Positions 1 to 5,626 of a stretch of DNA of 7,473 bases are shown here, piece by piece. Both the position numbers and the translations under genes were made by a program. The stretch's first letter is position 1, and each line of letters starts with the position of its first letter. This stretch comes from Limisphaerales bacterium (lineage in GTDB: Bacteria; Verrucomicrobiota; Verrucomicrobiia; Limisphaerales; PALSA-1396), in the NCBI GenBank assembly GCA_003140275.1, contig PLJQ01000209.1, positions 2,942 through 10,414 on the forward strand, read 5' to 3'. Under the pieces are notes generated by a model. It was not told where the DNA came from. It was given only the letters and a program-made list of their open reading frames with translations, and ran no database searches.

Positions 1-527
1 GCGACCATATCGGCGTGGTCTTCGGAAAGTAACTCGGTAATGATGGCCAGGCCGGTTTCGTTGCGTGCCTTGGCCAGCAACTTCAATCCCCTTTCACCAA
101 GACCCTGAAATTCATAAGGTGACGTGCGCGGTTTGAAAGCACCGCCGCGCAGAATCGTCGCGCCGGCTTTTTTCACCGCTCTTGCCGTGGAGAGAAGTTG
201 TTTTTCACTCTCTACCGAGCAGGGGCCGGCCATGATCTGGACTTTCTTTCCGCCGATGATGTTCCCGCGCACGTCAATGGTCGAACCCGTGCGGTGCGCC
301 TCGCGGCTGACCAGCTTGTAACGCTTCTGCACCGGCATGACGCTCTCGACCTGTTTCCAGGAGGTCAGCGTCTCGAGGCTTTGGTGGGTGCGCTCGTCCC
401 CGATGGCGCCAATGACCGTACGGGCCACGCCCCGCATGATGTGTGGCTTGTAGCCGAGCTTGCGGATCTCTTTGACCACGGCGGCTTCCTCTTTTTTCGA
501 AATGTTCGGGCGAAGGACAATGATCAT
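1..527 (-). CDS. aroF: 3-deoxy-7-phosphoheptulonate synthase (DAHP synthase, type I-beta), N-terminal 175 codons
   Basis: This gene runs off the left edge of the window, so only residues 1-175 are present. The product condenses phosphoenolpyruvate with erythrose 4-phosphate, the first cytoplasmic step of the shikimate pathway to Phe, Tyr and Trp. Residues 1 to about 70 (starting MIIVLRPNISKKEEA) resemble the ferredoxin-like regulatory domain found in Thermotoga-type DAHP synthases, which in that family binds feedback inhibitors such as Tyr or Phe. The TIM barrel then begins with the family motifs IMAGPCSVES (residues 98-107) and LRGGAFKPRTSPYEFQGLGE (126-145), which carry PEP and metal ligands. 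The ATG at 525-527 gives the N-terminus expected for this subfamily, and only a weak GGA lies upstream. An intrinsic terminator ends 29 nt before the start codon, which implies attenuation control. The family call is firm. The symbol is less certain because aroF, aroG and aroA are all used for this class. Confidence 0.95.
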   Translation of the reverse strand, partial: MIIVLRPNISKKEEAAVVKEIRKLGYKPHIMRGVARTVIGAIGDERTHQSLETLTSWKQVESVMPVQKRYKLVSREAHRTGSTIDVRGNIIGGKKVQIMAGPCSVESEKQLLSTARAVKKAGATILRGGAFKPRTSPYEFQGLGERGLKLLAKARNETGLAIITELLSEDHADMV

Positions 528-556
528 AATTTTCCGACTGTTGGCCGGGTCTTCAC

Positions 557-583
557 AAAAAAACCGCAGGTGGCGACCTGCGG
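557..583 (-). terminator. Intrinsic terminator in the aroF leader (attenuator hairpin)
   Basis: On the minus strand a perfect 8-bp GC-rich stem (CCGCAGGT, loop CGCC, ACCTGCGG) is followed directly by seven T residues at 563-557. This is a textbook rho-independent terminator. It sits 5' of the aroF start, with 29 nt between the T-tract and the ATG, and downstream of an aromatic-rich leader ORF. It therefore most likely acts as a regulated terminator. It could not serve the plus-strand gene, because read on that strand the hairpin is preceded by A residues and not followed by a T-tract. Confidence 0.85.
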
Positions 584-618
584 CAAAGGTTGAGTATTCA
601 GTCTAACACAGCCACAAG
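577..618 (-). promoter_or_regulatory. Possible antiterminator pairing in the aroF leader
   Basis: CTTGTGGC (618-611 on the minus strand), inside the last codons of the leader ORF, can pair with GCCGCAGG (584-577). That is eight base pairs including two G-U. The second segment is the 5' arm of the terminator, so the two structures exclude each other. A ribosome stalled on the Phe-Tyr-Phe codons (644-636) would leave the first segment free and favour read-through. A ribosome that reaches the stop codon (605-603) would cover it and let the terminator form. The pairing was found by eye; folding energies were not computed. Confidence 0.55.
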
Positions 619-689
619 CACCGATATGCCGGGTGAAAATAAAACGCCTCGCCCCAAACGCTGCTAAATCGAGTGCTTCCAGAATTCAC
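603..689 (-). CDS. Aromatic-rich 28-residue leader peptide upstream of aroF
   Basis: A GTG-initiated ORF of 28 codons ends in TAG 19 nt before the terminator stem. Seven of its residues are aromatic: F8, W12, F16, Y17, F18, Y22 and W26, including the run FYFHPAY. An in-frame TGA ten codons upstream of the GTG leaves that GTG as the only usual start codon before the aromatic cluster. There is no Shine-Dalgarno sequence. A good promoter upstream would place transcription start at or next to the GTG, so initiation may be leaderless. Its position, codon content and overlap with the alternative hairpins match leader peptides of amino-acid biosynthetic operons such as pheL and trpL. The likely role is to sense charged tRNA-Phe and tRNA-Tyr, and possibly tRNA-Trp, and to tune aroF transcription. 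I do not recognise the peptide from a described family. Confidence 0.65.
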   Translation of the reverse strand: MNSGSTRFSSVWGEAFYFHPAYRCLWLC

Positions 690-695
690 GGAAGC

Positions 696-723
696 AAGGT
701 AACAGAGCCGAGACGGGCGTCAA
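696..723 (-). promoter_or_regulatory. Promoter for the aroF leader transcript
   Basis: The minus strand has TTGACG (723-718) as a -35 element, a 16-nt spacer and TACCTT (701-696) as a -10 element. The first matches the sigma-70 consensus at five of six positions. Transcription would begin about seven nucleotides downstream, near 689, the first base of the leader GTG. Predicted from sequence only. Confidence 0.5.
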
Positions 724-764
724 CGCTGAATCTTGACGGCCTTACGGCGGGATCATTGGGTGCA

Positions 765-781
765 GGGTCACGCCTTGACCC
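765..781. repeat. Small inverted repeat overlapping the surA -35 element
   Basis: GGGTCA and TGACCC form a perfect 6-bp inverted repeat with a 5-bp spacer (CGCCT). The right arm overlaps the predicted -35 element of surA, so it could be an operator. It is short enough to arise by chance. Confidence 0.3.
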
Positions 782-803
782 GGCGAAGAACGATCCCTAG
801 TAT
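775..803 (+). promoter_or_regulatory. Promoter for the surA-pdxA unit
   Basis: TTGACC (775-780), a 17-nt spacer and TAGTAT (798-803) form a good sigma-70-type promoter. The predicted start near 810 leaves only about 8 nt before the surA ATG, so the mRNA would be nearly leaderless, in line with the absence of a Shine-Dalgarno sequence. Confidence 0.5.
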
Positions 804-817
804 CAACCATATTTCGC

Positions 818-1777
818 ATGAGACTATTTTGTATTCTGTTGATGGTCGGCACAATTTTTTCCTCAGATGTACGCGGACGCGCGGAACTGGTGAACGGCAT
901 CGCCGTGATCGTCAACGACGCCATCGTCACCTATCAGGATGTGAAGGAATCCGTAGCGCCGGGCCTTGAATTGTTGATGCGACAGTATCGCACTCAGCCT
1001 CAAGTTTTGGAGCAAAAGGTTAATGAAGCCGAGCGGGACGGCACGGAACAACTCGTGGAGCGCCAGCTCATTCTGCACGACTTCAAGACGGCGGGTTACA
1101 ACCTGCCCGAAAGCATCATCGACGATGAAATTCAGGACCGCATCCGTGCCCGATACGGTGACCGGATGACTCTGACCAAGACCCTTCAAGCGCAGGGGAT
1201 CACCTATGAAACGTTTCGTCAGCAAGTGCGCGAACAATTCATCATTAGCGTTCTGAGAAGCAAAAACATTTCCTCGGCTGTCATCATTTCACCACACAAA
1301 ATCGAGACGCATTACGTGCAACATCAGGACGATTTCAAGGTGGAGGACCAGGTCAAACTGCGCATGATCGTGTTGAACCGCGCTTCGTCGGACGACGCAG
1401 GCACGACCAAAAAGCTGGCACAGGAAATTTTGGCTAAAATCGAAGAGGGAGCTTCGTTTGCGGAAATGGCCACGATCCATTCGGAAGGCTCGCAGAGCAA
1501 ACAGGGCGGGGATTGGGGCTGGGTGGAACGCTCGGTGCTCAGGAAGGAAATCGCCGACGTTGCCTTTCAACTCAAGGCCGGCCAACGCAGCGGCGTGATT
1601 GAAACACCTGAAGCGTATTACATCATGCTGGTCGAGGATAGACGCCCCTCGCATACCAAAAGCCTGGGCGAAGTCCGCGAAGAAATCGAAAAAGCGCTCC
1701 TTGTTCAGGAACGCGCCCGCCTGCAAAAGAAATGGATTGAGCGCCTGAAGAATAAATCGTTTGTCAGGTATTTCTAA
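818..1777 (+). CDS. surA: SurA-like periplasmic chaperone / parvulin-type peptidyl-prolyl isomerase
   Basis: The 319-residue product has an N-terminal signal peptide: MR, a hydrophobic run at 3-14 and a likely cleavage near residue 22. It should therefore act in the periplasm. Residues 24 to about 155 form a SurA N-terminal chaperone domain, with the typical VNGIAVIVNDAIVTYQDV opening and a helical segment with EQLVERQLI. Residues 177-275 form one parvulin PPIase domain, with FAEMATIHSEG, GGDWGWVER and the VIETPEAYYIMLVEDRR end. The C-terminal helix at 283-312 probably packs on the N-domain, as in SurA. E. coli SurA is longer (428 residues) and has two parvulin domains; single-parvulin forms are common elsewhere. 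The usual role is folding of outer-membrane beta-barrel proteins. pdxA follows 68 bp downstream, as in the enterobacterial surA-pdxA order, which supports the name. PpiC- or PrsA-type foldase is the alternative label. Confidence 0.85.
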   Translation: MRLFCILLMVGTIFSSDVRGRAELVNGIAVIVNDAIVTYQDVKESVAPGLELLMRQYRTQPQVLEQKVNEAERDGTEQLVERQLILHDFKTAGYNLPESIIDDEIQDRIRARYGDRMTLTKTLQAQGITYETFRQQVREQFIISVLRSKNISSAVIISPHKIETHYVQHQDDFKVEDQVKLRMIVLNRASSDDAGTTKKLAQEILAKIEEGASFAEMATIHSEGSQSKQGGDWGWVERSVLRKEIADVAFQLKAGQRSGVIETPEAYYIMLVEDRRPSHTKSLGEVREEIEKALLVQERARLQKKWIERLKNKSFVRYF

Positions 1778-1816
1778 CAGCTTTTTGACCAACGTCGGGC
1801 GTTTTGAACCGCCGCG

Positions 1817-1837
1817 CTCAACCCTCAACCCTCAGCC
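1817..1837 (+). repeat. Heptamer tandem repeat (CTCAACC, three units) between surA and pdxA
   Basis: Two exact CTCAACC units and one CTCAGCC unit lie end to end in the 68-bp gap, ending 8 nt before the pdxA start. They occupy the place where a ribosome binding site would be expected, and none is visible. The repeat is of the same 7-bp class as those inside the U32 gene. Confidence 0.75.
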
Positions 1838-1845
1838 ACATCACT

Positions 1846-2835
1846 ATGATCGGCATCTCAATGGGCGATGTCACCGGCATTGGCCCCGAAGTCACGCTCA
1901 AGGCCTTGGCCGTGGAAGCACAGCTCGACGACGTACGTTACCTGCTGATTGGTGATGTGGACAGCACGCGTCAACTCAACGACCAGCTTGGTATGAAATT
2001 GCCGCTGCAGCTTCTTACCGATGCGAACAAGGGCGGCCGTTTTATCCTGCACAATCCGCTGCCCGAACCTCTGCCCGCCAGGTTGACCGCCGGTTCGCCA
2101 GCCGCGGCGCGCTCCGCATTGGCGTGGTTAAAGGACGGCGCGGAGCGTTGTCTGCGTCGGGAGTTGGGCGCGCTCGTCACGGCGCCCGTCAACAAGGAAT
2201 CGATTTTAAGCAGCGGCCGGCCGTTCATCGGTCAGACGGAGTTTCTTTCCCAGCTCGCGGGCGCCGAGCGTACTGCCATGATGTTGCTGGGTCACGATGA
2301 CCGCAACCGCTGGCTGCGCGTCGTGCTGGCGACGACGCATTTGCCGTTAAAATTAGTAGCCGCGCAATTAACGCAGGCCAAAGTGGAGTTGGCGATTGAA
2401 CTGGCCGCGCAAGCGTGCCGCGATCTTGGCTTGCCGAGCGCGCGGGTGGGTGTTTGTGGCCTGAATCCGCACGCTGGGGAAGGTGGCAAACTCGGCGACG
2501 AAGAGAAAACCATCATCACCCCCGGAGTTGAGACTGCCCGGCGAACGCAATTAGATGTTGCCGGCCCCTTTGCGGCCGATTCGTTGTTTTACCAGGCTTA
2601 TCGCGGTGATTACGACGTCATCGTGGCCATGTATCACGATCAAGGTTTGGTGCCGTTGAAAATGATTGGCTTCGAAAGTGGAGTGAATTGGACGCTCGGA
2701 CTGCCCTTCATTCGCACGTCTCCGGATCACGGTACGGCTTACGATATCGCCGGGCAGAACAAGGCCAATCCTTCCAGCATGATGGCGGCAATCCGGCTGG
2801 CCAAACAACTGGCGCGGGCGCGACACGTTCAATGA
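1846..2835 (+). CDS. pdxA: 4-hydroxythreonine-4-phosphate dehydrogenase
   Basis: PdxA oxidises 4-phosphohydroxy-L-threonine with NAD(P)+ in the DXP-dependent route to pyridoxal 5'-phosphate. It is a cytoplasmic homodimer with a divalent metal. From the ATG at 1846 the product has 329 residues, the same as E. coli PdxA, and begins MIGISMGDVTGIGPE, the family opening. An upstream in-frame TTG at 1804 would add 14 residues encoded partly by the CTCAACC repeat, so I reject it. The three metal-binding histidines are at the expected places: H165 (TTHLPLK), H209 (GLNPHAGEGG) and H264 (MYHDQGLVPLK). The motifs VTAPVNKESI (111-120), GQTEFL (129-134) and SPDHGTAYDIAG (292-303) are also present. It follows surA on the same strand and probably shares its transcript. 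Its stop overlaps the convergent U32 gene by 7 bp. The paralogue PdxA2, which acts on phosphorylated four-carbon acids in catabolism, is possible but less likely next to surA. Confidence 0.93.
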   Translation: MIGISMGDVTGIGPEVTLKALAVEAQLDDVRYLLIGDVDSTRQLNDQLGMKLPLQLLTDANKGGRFILHNPLPEPLPARLTAGSPAAARSALAWLKDGAERCLRRELGALVTAPVNKESILSSGRPFIGQTEFLSQLAGAERTAMMLLGHDDRNRWLRVVLATTHLPLKLVAAQLTQAKVELAIELAAQACRDLGLPSARVGVCGLNPHAGEGGKLGDEEKTIITPGVETARRTQLDVAGPFAADSLFYQAYRGDYDVIVAMYHDQGLVPLKMIGFESGVNWTLGLPFIRTSPDHGTAYDIAGQNKANPSSMMAAIRLAKQLARARHVQ

Positions 2836-5543
2836 TTTTGCCCGCCCATCTGGCCGCGAGTTACGCCAAGTTGATTCAACAACCTCAATTCACGCCAAAG
2901 TTGCGCACCGGAAATTTCACCGCGTAAGAGCTGACGATACTGCGTGATAGTTTGCGTCACCTGATCGGGCGTCTCGTTCACAAATTCAATGCGAAAATGG
3001 CGAACGCCCAACGCCCTCATTCGCGATACGTATTCCGCTCCTGTCTGCGCCCGCGCGTTGAAAACCGTGTTACGACAACCGATGTCCGCTTTCAACGGGT
3101 GTTCCGCCCCGACGCGGTCACGCAGCTTCACCTCATGCTTGTCGCACGGCCGCCCGCAGTTCGTGTAATCTGTGCCACTGGAGAGGAACGCGCAAAACAC
3201 GCAATGCTCCATGTGGAACATCGGGATATGCTGATGAATCGTCACTTCAAACCATTCCGGGGGGGCGCTTTGTAACAACGCTTCAAGTTGCGTGAAATTC
3301 AAATCGTACGAGGCCGTAACGCGCTCCAAACCGAACCGGTTTTGAAAATAATCGGCTGTGAGCGGATTCGCCACGTTGAGCGAAAAATCGCCTACGCGCC
3401 GGCAATCAGCGAAGAATCTCAAGTGGTCGTAATTGCGGATCAAATAACCATCGGCGTCGCACGACCGGACTTGTTCCAAAATCCACTCCTCACCCATTTT
3501 GAAAATGCGCGGTGGCGCAACCCAAATGGTAGGGCGTGTCACTCCGTGCGCGCCGTCGGCGGGCAGAGGACTGCCCGCCCTACCTTCACATCCATACGAA
3601 GCGCAAAACATCGTGACCGCCTCGCGATATTTCTTCGGATTCTCGAAGTCGCAGTAAATCGTCTGCCCACCGCAGTTCAGGGTGGCATCCAGTTGGGCAA
3701 GGTTTCGAACGAGGACGATCAAATGCGCTTTCGTGGCGGCCAAGGTAGGGAGGTTCTTTTCTATCTCGGATTTCGGATTTCGGATTTCGGATTTTGCGGT
3801 TGGAGCATCCTCACCTCGGTTGCTTCGGTTCGCGAGGGTCCACCGTTTCGGCTGCGCGCGCAACGCATCCAACTGGCCCACGACTTCGCGCCGCAACCGG
3901 TTCAGTTGGCTCATCGGCAGCATGACGCCGCCTTCGAGGTGGTTATTCAGTTCGTCGAGCCTGAATGGCGTCCCACCAAGCCGGCCAAGTTGGGTGCGTA
4001 AACGTTCGACGGTCAGCGGTTGTTTTTCAGCTTTGGTGAGCGGCATCGACGAAGAGATTTGCACGACGTGGCCGGGCTCATCCCGAACGATGAGCGTCAT
4101 TGGTTGCCCGGCATGACCGTGGACTTCCATTTGAACCGTCCGTTGAAAATGCGGCTTACCTCCCTCAAAACTCTGGCGCAAACGACGGTCGAGTTGAGGG
4201 TCATTGGTCTTCCAGATTTTGTCACCGCCGTGAAGACGGTTGAAATCAATATCGCCCCGGCCAAATGTGAGCGCGACTTCGACGGCATTTTCCGTTCTAA
4301 ATTTTGCATTTTGAATTTCATAAACCCGCCCGCCCTCCTCTTCCTGGTCGGGATGACCGGCGTCGAACACCACGCCGTCGCCCGGCTTGAGCGGGGCTTG
4401 CAACTCCGCGAAAACTTTTTCGCCGTGAACGCGGCTGACCTTGCCAAGGAACACACCGCGCTTTTTGCCGAAGCGTGCGTGGACCAGTTCCTGGTTGTTA
4501 TTGCCGCGAAACCAGCCGGAGTAGAGGCCGCGCGAGAAAGCCATTTCGAGGTCGTATTGTTCAGCAATCGAAACGCCTTGATGCGTGATGCGTGATGCGT
4601 GACTTAGTTTGTCGAGCGCCTGCCGATACACTCGCGTGATGTTTGCCACGTATTCGGGAGACTTCAAACGACCTTCGATCTTCAGCGATTTCACCCCAGC
4701 ACGAATCAACTCCGGCAAAACTCCCAGTCCCGCCAAATCTTGCGGACTAAGCAGATAACGTTTGTCGCCCAGCGGCACGATTTGCCCGTCGGAGATCAAT
4801 TCGTAAGGCATACGACAGGCCTGAGCGCATTCGCCGCGATTGGCCGAGCGGCCACCGAGTGCCTCGCTCGTCAGGCATTGGCCCGAATAGGCGACGCAGA
4901 GCGCGCCATGCACGAAAACTTCCAATGGGAGAGTCGAGAGTCGAGGGTCGAGGGCCGCGGGCAGGGCAGTGGTCGCGGTGTTTGGCGCTCGACTTTCGAC
5001 TTTTGACTCTCGACCAATTGACTCGATTTCCTTGATGGAACATTCGCGCGCGAGCACGACCAGATTGCAGCCGAGTTCCTTGGCGAATTCAACGCCGCCC
5101 GCGCTCGTGATGGTCATTTGGGTGGACGCGTGAATCGGAAAATCGGGCGAAAGCCGGCGAATGAGACGGCAGATACCCACGTCCTGCGCGATTGCGGCAT
5201 CTACACCGGCAGTGATGATGGCGCGCAGATAATTCTCCGCGTCGCCGAGTTCGTTGGCAAAGACGAGCGTATTGAACGTAACATAACCTTTCACGCCGCG
5301 ACGGTGCAGAAACTCCATGAGTTTCGGCAAATCGGCCTCGGTGAAGTTCTGCGCGCGCATCCGGGCGTTGAATTTTTCCAGGCCGAAGTAAATCGCATCC
5401 GCGCCGTTCTCGACAGCGGCCTTCGCGCACTCCCAGTCACCCGCGGGAGCGAGCAGTTCGGGCAACGGCAGAATGTGCCGCACGGAGTGCGGACGATGCA
5501 TCGCGCTTTCGATTCTGGATTCAGATATGGTTGATTCGGCCAC
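2829..5543 (-). CDS. Large U32-family protein (RlhA/TrhP-like, probably RNA hydroxylation), with in-frame repeat insertions
   Basis: The 904-residue product starts at GTG 5543. ATG 5501 (residue 15) is equally credible and puts the conserved PELLAPAGD closer to the N-terminus. Residues about 28-310 form the U32 barrel. At 208-226 is EVFVHGALCVAYSGQCLTS, close to the U32 family signature. Cysteines C216, C223, C239 and C243 (NRGECAQAC) are candidate iron-sulfur ligands, as known for UbiU/UbiV and inferred for RlhA and TrhP. Residues about 335-565 are the RlhA-type middle region. Residues about 605-870 form a second U32-like half with C781, C784, C796, C800 and C823 (HCVFC, NCGRPC, IGC). U32 members were first named peptidases, but RlhA and TrhP hydroxylate 23S rRNA C2501 and tRNA U34, so RNA modification is my preferred role. 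The exact substrate is unknown. Five repeat-derived segments lie in frame: residues 179-205, 314-321, 409-420, 583-594 and 654-672. The frame stays open throughout, with no sign of frameshift. No promoter or Shine-Dalgarno sequence is clear. Confidence 0.88.
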   Translation of the reverse strand: MAESTISESRIESAMHRPHSVRHILPLPELLAPAGDWECAKAAVENGADAIYFGLEKFNARMRAQNFTEADLPKLMEFLHRRGVKGYVTFNTLVFANELGDAENYLRAIITAGVDAAIAQDVGICRLIRRLSPDFPIHASTQMTITSAGGVEFAKELGCNLVVLARECSIKEIESIGRESKVESRAPNTATTALPAALDPRLSTLPLEVFVHGALCVAYSGQCLTSEALGGRSANRGECAQACRMPYELISDGQIVPLGDKRYLLSPQDLAGLGVLPELIRAGVKSLKIEGRLKSPEYVANITRVYRQALDKLSHASRITHQGVSIAEQYDLEMAFSRGLYSGWFRGNNNQELVHARFGKKRGVFLGKVSRVHGEKVFAELQAPLKPGDGVVFDAGHPDQEEEGGRVYEIQNAKFRTENAVEVALTFGRGDIDFNRLHGGDKIWKTNDPQLDRRLRQSFEGGKPHFQRTVQMEVHGHAGQPMTLIVRDEPGHVVQISSSMPLTKAEKQPLTVERLRTQLGRLGGTPFRLDELNNHLEGGVMLPMSQLNRLRREVVGQLDALRAQPKRWTLANRSNRGEDAPTAKSEIRNPKSEIEKNLPTLAATKAHLIVLVRNLAQLDATLNCGGQTIYCDFENPKKYREAVTMFCASYGCEGRAGSPLPADGAHGVTRPTIWVAPPRIFKMGEEWILEQVRSCDADGYLIRNYDHLRFFADCRRVGDFSLNVANPLTADYFQNRFGLERVTASYDLNFTQLEALLQSAPPEWFEVTIHQHIPMFHMEHCVFCAFLSSGTDYTNCGRPCDKHEVKLRDRVGAEHPLKADIGCRNTVFNARAQTGAEYVSRMRALGVRHFRIEFVNETPDQVTQTITQYRQLLRGEISGAQLWRELRLLNQLGVTRGQMGGQNH
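3528..3584. repeat. 57-bp palindromic repeat element inside the U32 gene
   Basis: The element is bounded by perfect 9-bp terminal inverted repeats, GGTAGGGCG and CGCCCTACC. Next to the right end lies a perfect 9-bp hairpin (GGCGGGCAG at 3558-3566, loop AGGA, CTGCCCGCC at 3571-3579). Its 57 bp supply exactly 19 codons in phase, residues 654-672 of the U32 protein, beginning GRAGSPLPADGAHG. This looks like a REP- or MITE-type dispersed palindrome inserted in frame. Confidence 0.75.
3766..3793 (+). repeat. Heptamer tandem repeat (TCGGATT, four units) inside the U32 gene
   Basis: Four perfect TCGGATT units lie end to end. Read on the minus strand they encode the segment KSEIRNPKSEI (within residues 583-594) of the U32 protein, in a probable linker between the middle and C-terminal domains. 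The segment is hydrophilic, low in complexity and unlike the flanking protein. Confidence 0.85.
4301..4321 (+). repeat. AT-rich heptamer repeat (ATTTTGN type, three units) inside the U32 gene
   Basis: ATTTTGC, ATTTTGA and ATTTCAT lie end to end in otherwise GC-rich coding DNA. On the minus strand they give part of residues 409-420 (EIQNAKFRTENA). The reverse complement shares a 17-nt stretch, 15 of 17 identical, with the repeat at 7428-7448 after proC. Confidence 0.65.
4581..4601 (+). repeat. Heptamer tandem repeat (ATGCGTG, three units) inside the U32 gene
   Basis: Three perfect ATGCGTG units lie end to end. On the minus strand they encode SHASRITH (residues 314-321), just after the first U32 barrel. 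At 21 bp, a three-unit block adds seven codons without changing frame. Confidence 0.85.
4929..5015. repeat. Inverted heptamer-repeat element inside the U32 gene
   Basis: Two 24-bp arms (4929-4952 and 4988-5011) are inverted copies with 20 of 24 positions identical, separated by 35 bp. Each arm is built of 7-bp units of GAGAGTC / GACTCTC type. In the U32 protein it gives residues 179-205 (SKVESRAPNTATT to DPRLSTL), a linker placed immediately before the conserved LEVFVHGALC motif. The transcript could form a long hairpin here. Confidence 0.8.
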
Positions 5544-5581
5544 GGAATCAGAATAGCACTAGCCACGGTGAAACAAAACCT

Positions 5582-5613
5582 CTTTGCAGCTTTGCGCATT
5601 TGGCTCTTTGCGA
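5582..5613 (+). repeat. Degenerate octamer repeat (CTTTGCGN type) in the intergenic region before the SDR gene
   Basis: CTTTGCAG, CTTTGCGC, ATTTGGCT and CTTTGCGA follow one another with 8-bp spacing in the 83-bp gap between the divergent U32 and SDR genes. It is imperfect, and it ends 13 nt before the SDR start codon. No convincing promoter for either gene is visible in the same gap. Confidence 0.45.
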
Positions 5614-5626
5614 TTAACTCCGGGTT

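Noticed and set aside
198..593. Plus-strand ORF of 131 codons opposite the left-edge gene
   Set aside because: It lies antisense to the DAHP synthase reading frame, which has unmistakable family motifs, and it spans the attenuator hairpin. Its protein resembles nothing I know.
528..690. T-box or riboswitch upstream of aroF
   Set aside because: I found no T-box sequence or specifier loop, and no known riboswitch core. The short translated leader explains the terminator better.
1289..1828. Minus-strand ORF of 179 codons opposite surA
   Set aside because: surA shows a signal peptide and parvulin motifs on the plus strand; the antisense frame shows none.
1804..1845. Upstream TTG start for pdxA
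   Set aside because: It would add 14 residues encoded largely by a repeat, before the conserved MIGISMGD opening that matches the family N-terminus.
3528..3584. Hairpin as an intrinsic terminator within the U32 gene
   Set aside because: Neither strand has a T-tract after the stem, and the reading frame continues through it.
3700..3820. Frameshift or gene fusion point in the U32 gene
   Set aside because: The two U32-like halves are in one frame, and the low-complexity joint is explained by the TCGGATT repeat. Large two-part U32 proteins are known.
3288..4595. Plus-strand ORFs of 237, 144 and 191 codons inside the U32 gene
   Set aside because: They are antisense to a continuous frame with U32 motifs on both sides, and their low-complexity parts come from the heptamer repeats.
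3528..5015. CRISPR array suggested by several repeats in one gene
   Set aside because: The units are 7 bp and directly adjacent or palindromic, with no constant repeat and spacer pattern and no cas genes.
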